Shown: positions 10,565-19,740 of the stretch, piece by piece | Position numbering within the stretch: position 1 is the first letter of the stretch | Layout of the letters: each line of letters starts with the position of its first letter | Assembly: GCA_902515745.1 (NCBI GenBank) | Contig: CABXWB010000009.1 | Location: 1 to 64,000, forward strand | DNA: 64,000 nucleotides | From: an uncultured Alphaproteobacteria bacterium | Lineage (GTDB): Bacteria > Pseudomonadota > Alphaproteobacteria > HIMB59 > GCA-002718135 | Direction: 5' to 3' | Translations under genes and position numbers: made by a program | The notes under the pieces: generated by a model | What the model was told of the DNA's origin: nothing | Seen by the model: only the letters and a program-made list of their open reading frames with translations | Database searches by the model: none

Positions 10565-10616
10565 ATTTTTTATCCTCTTTACTTAATTATATACCAATCA
10601 ACATTGGCTACATTAG

Positions 10617-10644
10617 ATATGGGAAAAAAGTTTTAAAATACAAG
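10617..10644 (-). promoter_or_regulatory. Sigma-32 (RpoH)-like promoter of dnaK
   Basis: On the minus strand CTTGTA (10639-10644), a 16-bp spacer and CCATAT (10617-10622) resemble alphaproteobacterial heat-shock promoters (CTTG... and CCATAT-like -10). The -10 element ends about 53 bp before the dnaK ATG. The same spacing recurs upstream of hslV. Pattern match only. Confidence 0.55.
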
Positions 10645-10693
10645 GATGTTTGGTATTTATATTAATAAAATAAGTAATTTAGGGCTTTTTTGA

Positions 10694-11359
10694 CTATTCT
10701 TTACTCTCATTTTCAGAGTTGTCTTCTTTTTTTTCTTCTGTAGGTTCTTCTGTTTTAGCGACTGGTTTTTTGGATACCCCAACCATTGCGGCTCTTAATA
10801 AACGATCGTGCATTGTATAGCCAGATTGGACTTCTTGAACTACAGTTCCTTCTTCAACATCATTATTTTCAACTTCCATCATTGCTTGATGAAAATTATG
10901 GTCAAATTTTTGATTTAAAGTTTCAATTTTTTTGACCCCATGTTTTTCAAGAGTGCTTTTGTATTCTTTAAGGACCATTTTTAAACCATCAATAAGATTT
11001 TTTATACTTTCGGAATGGTTTTCATCCTCTGGCAAAGCATCTAGCGCTCTTTCTAAATTATCACCTGGCGATAGAATGTCTCTTGCTAAATTGATGCTAC
11101 CAAACTTTATCGTTTCAACTTTTTCTCGTTCAAATCTTTTTCTAAGATTTTCCATTTCAGCGAGTAATCGGATTTTTTCTTCTTTTAGTGTTTCAATTTC
11201 CTTTTCTAAACTATCTTCTTCTATATTTTCATCTTCACTTGTCTCTTCGGTATCTGTGTTTTCTTGACTATCATTATTATTTTCTTCATTTTCAATATTC
11301 TTAGAATCAGGTTCTTTAATTTCTTCTTGTTGGTTATCTTTTTCTTTTTTCTCAACCAT
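10694..11359 (-). CDS. grpE: Nucleotide exchange factor GrpE
   Basis: Releases ADP from DnaK. Residues 1-60 are highly acidic (many Glu, Asp, Asn) and followed by a long coiled coil (EIETLKEEKIRLLAEMENLR). The conserved beta-domain includes HNFHQAMMEV and YTMHDRLLRAAMVGVSKKP. At 221 residues the acidic N-terminus and a Glu/Lys-rich tail make it slightly long. Its ATG overlaps the hrcA stop by one base (TAATG), so translation is coupled. Confidence 0.97.
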   Translation of the reverse strand: MVEKKEKDNQQEEIKEPDSKNIENEENNNDSQENTDTEETSEDENIEEDSLEKEIETLKEEKIRLLAEMENLRKRFEREKVETIKFGSINLARDILSPGDNLERALDALPEDENHSESIKNLIDGLKMVLKEYKSTLEKHGVKKIETLNQKFDHNFHQAMMEVENNDVEEGTVVQEVQSGYTMHDRLLRAAMVGVSKKPVAKTEEPTEEKKEDNSENESKE

Positions 11360-12405
11360 TAATCAATCACCTTTCCAATAATTTTTGATGTATAATCAAC
11401 AAGAGGAACTATTTTGGAGTAGTTTAGTCTTGTTGGCCCAACTACACCTATAGCTCCTATAATTTCTTGATCATTATTTTTATATGGGGCCATTACCATA
11501 GAAAGACCAGAGTGTTTAAACAAAAAATTTTTAGATCCAATAAAAATCTGAACCCCTTTTGCTTTTCCTGCCGTTTCTAATATATCTACAAAACTAGATT
11601 TTTTCTCAATTTCATCAAAAAGATTTCGAATTTGATCTAAATCTTTCGAAACAATTTCATCTTTTAATAAATTTGATTGACCATGAAGAAAAATATAAGG
11701 ATTTTTACTATTAGGTTGAGTTTCAATAATACCTTGTTGAATTAATTTTGAAGAAATTAATTCTAGCTCATTTTGTGAATTTTTTATTTCTGTTTGTATT
11801 AATCTTTTAATTTGAGAAATGTTTTTATTAGTAAACTTTGATGTAAGGTAGTTTGAAGCGTGTATTAATAATGAACTATTATATTTTCCATTATCTTCAA
11901 TGATGCGATTTTCTACTTCTCCATTCTCATAAGCAAGAATAAGCATTAATTGACTACTATTTAATCTAATAAACTCAACGTGCTTTATGTTTTTTTGAAA
12001 TTTTGGTGCAATAACTATTCCTGCGTAACTCGATAATCCTGAAATTGCCTTGGAAGCAACATCGAGCACCTCTTCATAAGATTTTCCCTTTGTTAAACAC
12101 TGTTGTTTAATATTTTCTTTATCTATTTTTGAAATTCTTCCAAACTCTAACAATCCGTCCACAAAAAACCTCATACCTTTTTCAGTAGGCATTCTGCCGG
12201 CTGATCTGTGCGGAGCATAAAGTAATCCTTCTTTTTGTAAATTTGATAAAATGGATCTTATTGAAGCTGAGGAAAGATTTAATCCTCCCATTTTCATAAT
12301 TGTTTCTGATCCTGCTGGAGACCCAGTTTTAAGATATGACTCAACTAATTTTTTGAAAATTAATTTCGATCTATCATTAATTTGTGCATATACGTTATCA
12401 GACAT
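11359..12405 (-). CDS. hrcA: Heat-inducible transcription repressor HrcA
   Basis: Repressor of chaperone genes that in other bacteria binds CIRCE operators. The N-terminal winged helix includes ESYLKTGSPAGSETI and LSSASIRSILSNLQKEGLL; the C-terminal GAF-like/dimerisation domain ends in GAIGVVGPTRLNYSKIVPLVDY. Length 348 residues is normal. No CIRCE sequence is visible before hrcA, grpE or dnaK here, so its target is probably elsewhere (often groESL). It diverges from rph over 47 bp. Confidence 0.96.
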   Translation of the reverse strand: MSDNVYAQINDRSKLIFKKLVESYLKTGSPAGSETIMKMGGLNLSSASIRSILSNLQKEGLLYAPHRSAGRMPTEKGMRFFVDGLLEFGRISKIDKENIKQQCLTKGKSYEEVLDVASKAISGLSSYAGIVIAPKFQKNIKHVEFIRLNSSQLMLILAYENGEVENRIIEDNGKYNSSLLIHASNYLTSKFTNKNISQIKRLIQTEIKNSQNELELISSKLIQQGIIETQPNSKNPYIFLHGQSNLLKDEIVSKDLDQIRNLFDEIEKKSSFVDILETAGKAKGVQIFIGSKNFLFKHSGLSMVMAPYKNNDQEIIGAIGVVGPTRLNYSKIVPLVDYTSKIIGKVID

Positions 12406-12452
12406 AAGAATTTTATTTAAAAATAATATTTATCTACTATTATTAAATTTAT

Positions 12453-13163
12453 ATGAGAAAAGATAGATCCTTCAATCAAATGCGTGAAATTTCATTTGAG
12501 AAAGATGTAAATATTCATGCTGATGGTTCATGTTTAGTAAAATTTGGAAATACACATGTACTGTGTCTTGCAACAATTGATGAAAAAGTTCCTCACTGGT
12601 TAAAAAATACAGGTAAAGGTTGGGTTACAGCAGAATATGGCATGCTACCAAGATCAACAAATACTAGAATGGATAGAGAGGCTGCAAAAGGCAAGCAGTC
12701 AGGTAGAACGCAAGAAATACAAAGATTAATTGGACGTAGCTTAAGATCTATTGTAGATCTTTCAAACCTTGGAGAGCGTCAAATAAAAATAGACTGTGAC
12801 GTAATTCAAGCGGATGGCGGGACAAGAACTGCTTCTATTAGTGGTGGTTTTATTTCTTTATATTTGGCAATAGAAAAATTAAAAAATAATTATAATCTCC
12901 AAAAACCAATTATTAAAAATTTCATAGGTGCTGTTTCAACCGGTATAGTGGAAAATAAAGCAATTTTGGATTTAGATTATAATGAAGATTCCGCAGCACA
13001 AGTGGATGCAAATTTTGTAATTTGTGATTCAGATGAAATATCTGAAATTCAAGTTACTGGTGAAGAGTTTTTTTTCAATGACGCTCAGTTTACAGAAATG
13101 TTTTCACTAGCAAAATTTGGGGTTAAAGAGATAATTTCTAAACAAAAAGAGGCTTTGAAATAA
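12453..13163 (+). CDS. rph: Ribonuclease PH
   Basis: Phosphorolytic 3'-5' exoribonuclease that trims tRNA 3' ends. The family core is intact: GWVTAEYGMLPRST, QSGRTQEIQRLIGRSLR and CDVIQADGGTRTASI. Length is the usual 236 residues. It is directly followed by rdgB one base after its stop, and diverges from hrcA; rph next to hrcA is a common alphaproteobacterial arrangement. Confidence 0.98.
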   Translation: MRKDRSFNQMREISFEKDVNIHADGSCLVKFGNTHVLCLATIDEKVPHWLKNTGKGWVTAEYGMLPRSTNTRMDREAAKGKQSGRTQEIQRLIGRSLRSIVDLSNLGERQIKIDCDVIQADGGTRTASISGGFISLYLAIEKLKNNYNLQKPIIKNFIGAVSTGIVENKAILDLDYNEDSAAQVDANFVICDSDEISEIQVTGEEFFFNDAQFTEMFSLAKFGVKEIISKQKEALK

Positions 13164-13164
13164 A

Positions 13165-13746
13165 TTGAGGCAATTATTATTTTTCTCAAATAATAAAAAT
13201 AAAATAATTGAAATTAAAAAAATTTTTAAAAAATTTAATCTAGAACTTCTTTCATTAAATGATCTAAATATAAGTAATGAGCCAGAAGAAATTGGTGAGA
13301 CTTTTGAAGAAAATGCAAAAATTAAATCAGACTATGGATTTAATAAAACTGGCATTCCTTGTTTTGCCGATGACTCAGGAATATGTATTGAAAGCCTGAA
13401 TTGGAAACCGGGTATTCTTTCAAAAAGATTTTTAAATAATTTCAAAAGTAAAGAGGCTTGTTTTGAAAGTATTATTAAAAGTACTGAAAAAAAAAGTAAA
13501 CAAAATGCTTACTTTAAAACCTCAATCAGCCTAACAATTAAAAATAATCAAAACGTAATATTTAATGGTAAAATCGATGGAAAAATTTCTGAAAAAGTTA
13601 GGGGAAGATTTGGTTTTGGTTATGATCCAATTTTCATTCCAAAAAATTATATCAAAACATTGGCTGAATTAAGCACTAAAGAAAAAAATGAAATTAGCCA
13701 TAGATCTATAGCTGTAACAAAATTGATTAACTTTTTAATTAATTAA
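13165..13746 (+). CDS. rdgB: XTP/dITP pyrophosphatase, RdgB/HAM1 family
   Basis: House-cleaning nucleotidase hydrolysing ITP, dITP and XTP. Family signatures are SNNKNKIIEI near the N-terminus, ETFEENAKIKSDYG, CFADDSGICIESL and GRFGFGYDPIFIP, and a C-terminal SHRSIAV. The start is TTG at 13165-13167, because the conserved strand begins immediately after it. It lies directly behind rph and converges on the LpoA-like gene with an 8-bp overlap. Confidence 0.96.
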   Translation: MRQLLFFSNNKNKIIEIKKIFKKFNLELLSLNDLNISNEPEEIGETFEENAKIKSDYGFNKTGIPCFADDSGICIESLNWKPGILSKRFLNNFKSKEACFESIIKSTEKKSKQNAYFKTSISLTIKNNQNVIFNGKIDGKISEKVRGRFGFGYDPIFIPKNYIKTLAELSTKEKNEISHRSIAVTKLINFLIN

Positions 13747-15067
13747 TTACAAAAGAATTTCCGTTATTTATTTTTAATATGTTAAGATCTCTTTCAATCA
13801 TATTATCTTTAAAATAAAAATTTCCATCAATACCATCAAATTTTTTGTTCGGATTGTTTAATAGTTTAATTACATCACCAAGTTTATATTCCTTTGTGTA
13901 GATGAAATTAATTAAGCCTATTAAGTCATAAGGTAATGTTGAGATTCTTAAAAAATCATCATCATATATTTCTATATAATTATTAATTATATTTATTCGA
14001 CTTGTTTCGGGAATTCCTGGAAATATTGCTCCCTGTAAAGAAGGTTCATAGAAAAAAGTTTTATCATCTATTACTCCAGTTCCCATAAACTGTACAATAT
14101 TAGGGTCTATATCGTAGTATGGTAGAAGAGGTGCAACCTGTAATAAATTCAAACCATAATCAGCAATCAAGATATGTGTAAAATCGTAGTCACTTGTAGT
14201 TTTAAATCTTTCTAATTTTTTTAGTCTCTTTTTTGATTTTTCATCTTTTTTAGAAGATAGAATTTGTTTTTGTCTATTCAATTCATATTTTCTCAATTCA
14301 TATTTTCCCAATTCCTTTATTGATTCTCTTACATTTGTTAGTTCATCTTTATATGAAGATCTGTTGACTAATATTGCAGCGCTTTCAAACATTATATCAT
14401 CAATTAGACTGTTTATTAAATATCCATATTCATTCTCAGGATAAAGTAGCGCAACTTTTGCATCATCGTTTAAATATAACATAAGTTGTGAAAGTTCATT
14501 TTGTGGAAAAAAATTTATTAAATAAACGCAATCTTTTGCTAATGAAGACTTAGAAGAGTATGAAAAAAATATTACTTCATGAATACAATAATTATCTAAG
14601 ATTTTTGTATACTTAGATTGGACTGGTCCTAGAAAAATCTTCCCGGGTAGTAGATTTTTTTCTATAATTTTTTTTAGATCATTTTCATTTTCATAAAATT
14701 CTATTTGTATAATAACATCGCTCATACCAAGATTATAAATTCCTAATTCATATGTATTCAAGAATTGTTTTGTGGTTTTTTTATCATCATCTTTTGCAAA
14801 TAAAGCAATGATTGTTTTATCTAAGACAACATCATCTAATATCTTATTCTGCTTATCTTTTTTGCTTTCTTTTTTTTCAATTGCTTTTTTTTCACTTTTA
14901 GTTTCAATTGATTTTTCAGAAATAGTTATTTCTTGAGTATTTTTTGTATCTTGTTTAGATAAATTTGCTGGAGTACATGAAATTATAAATATAAATATAT
15001 AAATAATGAATAATATTATTAATGGTCTCTCAATTGTAGCAACACCTATTGGCAATTTAGATGACAT
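13739..15067 (-). CDS. Penicillin-binding protein activator (LpoA/LppC-like) lipoprotein
   Basis: Probable outer-membrane lipoprotein that activates peptidoglycan synthases. A strongly hydrophobic segment ends in IISC (Cys31 from the ATG at 15067), followed by a Lys/Glu-rich linker and a periplasmic-binding-protein-like domain (VALLYPENEYGYLINSLIDD; ILIADYG). Divergent rsmI and a BON lipoprotein beyond it match the E. coli yraL-yraM-yraP neighbourhood, supporting the call. The 5' end overlaps the rsmI coding start by 62 bp on the opposite strand; a later start would need TTG at 15055 or a non-standard codon. Confidence 0.8.
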   Translation of the reverse strand: MSSKLPIGVATIERPLIILFIIYIFIFIISCTPANLSKQDTKNTQEITISEKSIETKSEKKAIEKKESKKDKQNKILDDVVLDKTIIALFAKDDDKKTTKQFLNTYELGIYNLGMSDVIIQIEFYENENDLKKIIEKNLLPGKIFLGPVQSKYTKILDNYCIHEVIFFSYSSKSSLAKDCVYLINFFPQNELSQLMLYLNDDAKVALLYPENEYGYLINSLIDDIMFESAAILVNRSSYKDELTNVRESIKELGKYELRKYELNRQKQILSSKKDEKSKKRLKKLERFKTTSDYDFTHILIADYGLNLLQVAPLLPYYDIDPNIVQFMGTGVIDDKTFFYEPSLQGAIFPGIPETSRINIINNYIEIYDDDFLRISTLPYDLIGLINFIYTKEYKLGDVIKLLNNPNKKFDGIDGNFYFKDNMIERDLNILKINNGNSFVIN

Positions 15068-15845
15068 AACCTACAGGGCCGTAAAAGTACTTCAAGAATG
15101 TGATATCATTATTTGTGAAAATCCTAAACATTCACTTAAACTACTAAATAAATTAGGTATTAAAAAGAAATTAATACCTTTGCACGATTATAATGAGCAT
15201 AAAGTTATAGATCAGATTAAAGTTTTATTAAAAAATAAATATTGTGCTCTAATATCTGATGCAGGGTCACCACTTATTTCAGATCCTGGATATAATCTAG
15301 TACAATATTGTATTGCAAATAATATTAGAGTTACATCTGTGCCTGGCCCCTCATCAATTGTATCAAGTTTACAGTTATCTGGATTACCAATTTCAGAATT
15401 TGCTTTTTTTGGGTTTGTTCCAAAATCTAAAAAAAAGATTGAAGATCTTGTTAAGAATATTTCTAAAGAAAAAAGGACTTGTCTATTTTTTGTCTCAAAT
15501 CATAAATTAGTTGATTTTCTAGATTGCCTAGAAAAAATTATGGGCAATAGATCAATTTCAATATGTAAAGAACTTACAAAGGTAAATGAATTTGTCTTTA
15601 GGGGAAATCCAGGCAGTGTGAAAAATGAAATACTAGAAGATAAGGAAAATATTAGAGGAGAGTTTGTTGCTGTTATTGATAGACAAACATCAACAAATCA
15701 AGATTTTGACAACATTGATTTGTATAGTAAAGAATTGAGAAAAATGGCTTCAAAATTTTCTTTGACCGACATCGTCGAAATAGTACATAAATTTACAAAA
15801 ATTAACAAAAACAAAATTTATAAATGGTTGTTAAAATTAAAATAA
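15006..15845 (+). CDS. rsmI: 16S rRNA (cytidine-1402-2'-O)-methyltransferase RsmI
   Basis: SAM-dependent tetrapyrrole-methylase-fold enzyme modifying C1402 of 16S rRNA. Motifs: SIVATPIGNLDDITYRAV at the N-terminus, ALISDAGSPLISDPGY, SVPGPSS and FFGFVPKSKKKI. Length 279 is usual. The start overlaps the divergent LpoA-like gene by 62 bp; the ATG at 15006 leaves only eight residues before the conserved strand, so it cannot be much shorter. A yraN homologue, usual between rsmI and the BON gene, is absent. Confidence 0.96.
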   Translation: MNNIINGLSIVATPIGNLDDITYRAVKVLQECDIIICENPKHSLKLLNKLGIKKKLIPLHDYNEHKVIDQIKVLLKNKYCALISDAGSPLISDPGYNLVQYCIANNIRVTSVPGPSSIVSSLQLSGLPISEFAFFGFVPKSKKKIEDLVKNISKEKRTCLFFVSNHKLVDFLDCLEKIMGNRSISICKELTKVNEFVFRGNPGSVKNEILEDKENIRGEFVAVIDRQTSTNQDFDNIDLYSKELRKMASKFSLTDIVEIVHKFTKINKNKIYKWLLKLK

Positions 15846-16426
15846 TAATTAAAGTTTTATTTATTCCAATATTTTTGATCTTTGCATCTGTTAATTACGG
15901 ATGTTCACCAGCAAGTGTGCTTGCAACAGGTGGTGGTAGTGCACTAGTAGTTGCTGAGGGAGAAAGATCTCTTGGTACAGTAATAGATGATGCAACCATA
16001 AAGGTTAATATTGCGGCTAAATTCCTAAATGCAGAGAACAATCTTTTTGTAAATATTAACACAAGTGTTTTAGAGGGAAGAGTTTTGTTAACTGGTCTTG
16101 TAGATAATCAAGAAATAAGGATTGATGCTGTAAGATTAGTTTGGGAAGTTGAGGGTGTTAAAGAAATTATAAATGAAATAGAAATTGGAAACAGAACCAC
16201 ACTAAAAGATTACGCTAGTGATTTATGGATTAATACACAAGCAAGAGCTATAGCTGCTAAAACAGTAGGTATTAAAGCAATTACATTTAATTTTGAAACG
16301 ATCAAAGGGAAAATTTATATTGCAGGTATCACAGCTCGCCCAGATCTTTTAGATGAAATGATAATTGCTCTTAAAAATATAAAAGGTGTAAGCGAAATTG
16401 TTAATTATGTAATTATAAAAGAATAA
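15824..16426 (+). CDS. dolP: Dual-BON-domain lipoprotein, DolP-like
   Basis: Signal sequence with a lipobox ending at Cys27 (NYGC), then two BON domains of about 65 residues: one with VNINTSVLEGRVLLTGLVD, one with IKGKIYIAGITARPDL. Two BON domains on a lipoprotein next to rsmI and an LpoA-like gene match DolP (YraP), which in E. coli supports outer-membrane integrity and BAM function. It overlaps the rsmI 3' end by 22 bp. Symbol rests on context plus architecture. Confidence 0.75.
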   Translation: MVVKIKIIIKVLFIPIFLIFASVNYGCSPASVLATGGGSALVVAEGERSLGTVIDDATIKVNIAAKFLNAENNLFVNINTSVLEGRVLLTGLVDNQEIRIDAVRLVWEVEGVKEIINEIEIGNRTTLKDYASDLWINTQARAIAAKTVGIKAITFNFETIKGKIYIAGITARPDLLDEMIIALKNIKGVSEIVNYVIIKE

Positions 16427-16433
16427 TTATAAT

Positions 16434-16784
16434 TTACCTTAATCTTCCGATTTTTTCTCCTGCTAAAATATGAATGTGAAAATGAGGTACTTCTTGTCCA
16501 CCATCTTCTCCAGAATTTGTTATTAATCTATAACCAGTATTTTCAATTTTAATATTATTTATTACTAGCTGAACACTCTTAAAAAAAGATGTGATATTTT
16601 CATTATCTGCATTTTTTAAAAAATCAGAAAAAGTTGTACAAGGATATTTTGGTATACCTAAAACATGTATTTTAGCTTGTGGGTTAATATCATTAAAAAA
16701 TAAGCTATACTCATCTTCGTGAACTTTATCGCAAGGTATTTCTTTCCTTAATATTTTTGCGAATATGTTGTTTTCATCATACAT
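16434..16784 (-). CDS. HIT-family nucleotide hydrolase (HinT-like)
   Basis: Histidine-triad protein, probably a purine nucleoside phosphoramidase. The catalytic triad HFHIH is at residues 101-105 in VPHFHIHILAG. The N-terminal start IFAKILRKEIPCDKVHED is typical of HinT. Length 116 is normal. It is last in the his operon, 6 bp after hisE, as in many alphaproteobacteria. Confidence 0.93.
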   Translation of the reverse strand: MYDENNIFAKILRKEIPCDKVHEDEYSLFFNDINPQAKIHVLGIPKYPCTTFSDFLKNADNENITSFFKSVQLVINNIKIENTGYRLITNSGEDGGQEVPHFHIHILAGEKIGRLR

Positions 16785-16790
16785 TTTGTT

Positions 16791-17063
16791 TTACTTTCTT
16801 TTGTCAAGCTCTTTATGTATTTCATTAATTGTAATTTTTTTTGATTTTAACAAAACAAGAAGGTGATAAATTACATCAACTGCCTCTTCTATTGTTCTTT
16901 TTTTTGATCCCTTCAAAAAATCTATAATTAACTCAGAAGATTCTTCTCCAAATTTTTGAGCTATTTTTTTTGGCCCTAACTTTAATAACTTATTAGTATA
17001 CGAATTTTTTTTTCTTGTTTGTGCTCTATTATTTATAATTTCATTTAAGTCTTCAATTTTCAT
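16791..17063 (-). CDS. hisE: Phosphoribosyl-ATP pyrophosphatase
   Basis: Second step of histidine synthesis. All-alpha MazG-like fold with KIAQKFGEESSELIIDFLKG (metal-binding acidic residues) and EEAVDVIYHLLVLLKSK. At 90 residues it is a stand-alone HisE rather than a HisIE fusion. It lies 5 bp after hisF in the operon. hisI is not in the window. Confidence 0.93.
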   Translation of the reverse strand: MKIEDLNEIINNRAQTRKKNSYTNKLLKLGPKKIAQKFGEESSELIIDFLKGSKKRTIEEAVDVIYHLLVLLKSKKITINEIHKELDKRK

Positions 17064-17068
17064 AAAAT

Positions 17069-17824
17069 TTAATCTCTAATTCTTATGTTTTTATCTTTTA
17101 AGTATTCCTTTACTTCTTTAATGCTAATTTCGTTAAAATGAAAGACTGAGGCTGCTAATAATGCATCGGCCTTACCTATAACTACACCTTCATAAAAATG
17201 ATCTAGAGTTCCAACCCCACCACTAGCTATCACTGGTATCTTTATAAATTCTGATACTTTGCTCAGAAGTTCATTATCAAAGCCAGACTTTGTACCATCC
17301 TTGTCCATAGACGTTAAAAGAATTTCACCAGCTCCAAGTTTTTGAGCTTTTTCTATCCAACTTAAAGCAAGTAAGTCAGTTTTCTTAGTCCCGCCATGAG
17401 AATAAACAAACCAATCATTATTGTGTTTTTTTGCATCAACAGCTACTACGATGCATTGGTTTCCAAAATAATCGGAGGCTTTTTTAATAATATTAGGATT
17501 TTTAATTGCTGCAGAGTTTATAGAAACTTTGTCAGCACCAGCTTTAAGTAAGGCTTTTATATTTTCTATTGATGAAATTCCACCACCAACAGTAAGGGGG
17601 ATAAAAACCTCATTTGCGGTTTTTTTAACTACATTTACCATAGTATCTCTATTTTCTAATGATGCGCTAATATCTAGGAAGCATATTTCATCAGCTCCAT
17701 TATCAGAATAATGCTTTGCTTGTTCAACAGGATCTCCTGCATCGATTAGATTTAGAAAATTTATTCCTTTTACAACTCTTCCATCTTTAACATCTAAGCA
17801 TGGGATAATTCTTGTTTTTACCAT
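17069..17824 (-). CDS. hisF: Imidazole glycerol phosphate synthase, cyclase subunit
   Basis: TIM-barrel partner of HisH that converts PRFAR plus ammonia into IGP and AICAR. N-terminal [16 protein letters not shown] places the catalytic Asp at residue 11; further motifs are [31 protein letters not shown] and [10 protein letters not shown]. Length 251 is normal. One base separates it from hisA. The AICAR product feeds PurH, encoded at the right edge of this window. Confidence 0.98.
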   Translation of the reverse strand: MVKTRIIPCLDVKDGRVVKGINFLNLIDAGDPVEQAKHYSDNGADEICFLDISASLENRDTMVNVVKKTANEVFIPLTVGGGISSIENIKALLKAGADKVSINSAAIKNPNIIKKASDYFGNQCIVVAVDAKKHNNDWFVYSHGGTKKTDLLALSWIEKAQKLGAGEILLTSMDKDGTKSGFDNELLSKVSEFIKIPVIASGGVGTLDHFYEGVVIGKADALLAASVFHFNEISIKEVKEYLKDKNIRIRD

Positions 17825-17825
17825 T

Positions 17826-18566
17826 TTAGTTTAGAATTTTTTGTGCCTCAACTAGATCTATCTTTCCTTCATAAAAAGATTTACCTGAGATTATTCCTTC
17901 AATGTTTTTAAGATTAAGTTGTTTTAAATTAATTAGATCAGAGTAATCTGTTAATCCACCTGCGATTATAATTTTTTTATCAAATTTTTTAATTAGGTTT
18001 ATTTTTTTAAGAAAATTATTAACAAAATTAAAATTTAAACCTTTTAACATTCCATCATTTTGAATATCCGTAATTATATAACCTTTAATTTTTGATCTAG
18101 AATAAATATCAAGAATGTCTTGTATCTTTTTTCCTGAATTTTGATCCCACCCTTTTATCATTATATTGTCTTCAAGAATATCTAAGGATATATATACTTT
18201 GTCTGCATACTGATTTGATAAAATTATAACTTCATTTGGTTTTTCAACAGACATTGAGCCAATAATCAGATTATTTATTCCAGCCTCAAAATATTTTTTT
18301 GCTAGGTCTACGTTTCTAACACCGCCTCCTAATTGTATTGGTATCGAGATTGATTTTCTAATTTTCTTTATTGTTTCAAAATTAATATTTGATCTACCAA
18401 ATGCAGCATCTAGATCAATCAAATGTAGTTTTTTACAACCAATTTGTTCGAAGTAGATAGCTTGTTTTTCTGGGTCTTCATTGTAGATAACACTGGAACT
18501 GTCTTTTCCCTTAGATAATCTAACACATTTATTATCTTTTAAATCAATGGCTGGAATAATTTGCAC
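17826..18566 (-). CDS. hisA: Phosphoribosylformimino-AICAR ribotide isomerase
   Basis: TIM-barrel isomerase converting ProFAR to PRFAR. Signatures are [15 protein letters not shown] with the catalytic Asp8, [19 protein letters not shown] (second catalytic Asp) and IIAGGLT. Length 246 is normal. Its start overlaps the stop of the preceding GNAT gene by one base. Confidence 0.97.
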   Translation of the reverse strand: MQIIPAIDLKDNKCVRLSKGKDSSSVIYNEDPEKQAIYFEQIGCKKLHLIDLDAAFGRSNINFETIKKIRKSISIPIQLGGGVRNVDLAKKYFEAGINNLIIGSMSVEKPNEVIILSNQYADKVYISLDILEDNIMIKGWDQNSGKKIQDILDIYSRSKIKGYIITDIQNDGMLKGLNFNFVNNFLKKINLIKKFDKKIIIAGGLTDYSDLINLKQLNLKNIEGIISGKSFYEGKIDLVEAQKILN

Positions 18567-19108
18567 TACAGATTTTTATAGTAATAATAACCTTTAATAA
18601 AGCTTCCATTAATATAAGCATAGTATGGGTTTTCTCCCCATTTAATATAATTTTTACCACTAAAAAGTTTTATTGCTGCATCTTGTGTTTCTCTTACAGC
18701 TAATTGTAAAGATTTAATATTGTCTTCTTTTGCAATTTGTTCAGTGTGATCAATCATTGTTTTTGCCAAACCATAACCTCTTGCCCATGGCGCTACAAAT
18801 TGTCTTCTTATGCGTGCAATATTTTTCCTAGACTCAATATTAGGAGCCTCATACGCCAGTTGAAGGGTTCCAGCTATTACACCGTTAAGTCTGCCAACAA
18901 TGAGTTTTATATATTTATCATTAGATCTTTTAGTCCAATAATCTATTAAAATATCTCTTGTGGGTACTCTTAACCAACCAAAACCGCCCCCAGCTTTAAT
19001 TGCTTGTTCGGTAATATTACAAAGATCTGCCAAGTCTACATCTGTAAGTGTTTCAATATTATCAACTGAAATATTAATTTTTTCTTTTAGTTGTGTAGAC
19101 ATGTTCAT
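18566..19108 (-). CDS. GNAT-family N-acetyltransferase inside the his operon
   Basis: 180-residue acetyltransferase with the acetyl-CoA-binding motif QFVAPWARGYGLAKTMI (R/Q-x-x-G-x-G/A pattern) and a C-terminal beta strand IKGYYYYKNL. The substrate is unknown. It is embedded between hisH (4-bp ATGA-type overlap) and hisA (1-bp overlap), so it is translated with the histidine enzymes. It may modify a metabolite or protein of that pathway, or be a passenger. Confidence 0.85.
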   Translation of the reverse strand: MNMSTQLKEKINISVDNIETLTDVDLADLCNITEQAIKAGGGFGWLRVPTRDILIDYWTKRSNDKYIKLIVGRLNGVIAGTLQLAYEAPNIESRKNIARIRRQFVAPWARGYGLAKTMIDHTEQIAKEDNIKSLQLAVRETQDAAIKLFSGKNYIKWGENPYYAYINGSFIKGYYYYKNL

Positions 19109-19734
19109 ACTCCAATAAATACTTTTAGTAAGTTTAATCCTTGGGAGGAACTTTTTTCAGGATGAAACTGCACGCCATATATATTTTCTTTTCCAACTAT
19201 TGAAGTAAAATTTGTTCCGTACTTAGTTTCTGCCAAAATATTGTCTTTATTGGCACAATCGAAATAATATGAGTGAACAAAATAATAGTCATTTTTATTT
19301 GAGATTAAGTTATTGTATTTTGAATTTGTTGGTGTTGCCAAGTTCCACCCCATATGAGGAAGTTTTAAATTATCTCCTGGCAATAATTTAATTTGACCGT
19401 CTATCCAACCCAGGCCTTCATGAACTCCGTTTTCTTCACTTTTTTTAGCTAGCATTTGCATACCAACACATATACCTAAAAATGGTTTTTTTTTTATTAA
19501 TGCAAACTCAGAAAGCTCATCAATCAAACCATCGGTTTTTTTTAAACCATTCATGCATGTAGAAAAGGCTCCTTGACCAGGTAATACAATGTGAGTTGAG
19601 TTTTTTATATCATTCAGTTTCTTTGAAATTAAAACATCAACCTCAGTATTGTTGTCTTTGGCTATTTTAATAAAAGATTTTTGTGCAGACAATACATTGC
19701 CTGAGCCGTAGTCAACAATAGTGATCTTTTTCAT
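19105..19734 (-). CDS. hisH: Imidazole glycerol phosphate synthase, glutaminase subunit
   Basis: Class I glutamine amidotransferase supplying ammonia to HisF. Catalytic Cys89 lies in FLGICVGMQML; the His/Glu pair is in GVQFHPEKSS. N-terminal ITIVDYGSGNVLSAQ is typical. Length 209. It lies 6 bp after hisB and overlaps the GNAT gene by 4 bp. Confidence 0.97.
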   Translation of the reverse strand: MKKITIVDYGSGNVLSAQKSFIKIAKDNNTEVDVLISKKLNDIKNSTHIVLPGQGAFSTCMNGLKKTDGLIDELSEFALIKKKPFLGICVGMQMLAKKSEENGVHEGLGWIDGQIKLLPGDNLKLPHMGWNLATPTNSKYNNLISNKNDYYFVHSYYFDCANKDNILAETKYGTNFTSIVGKENIYGVQFHPEKSSSQGLNLLKVFIGV

Positions 19735-19740
19735 TAAAAA

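Noticed and set aside
10565-12452. CIRCE operator for HrcA upstream of dnaK, grpE or hrcA
   Set aside because: No TTAGCACTC-N9-GAGTGCTAA or near match in the upstream regions.
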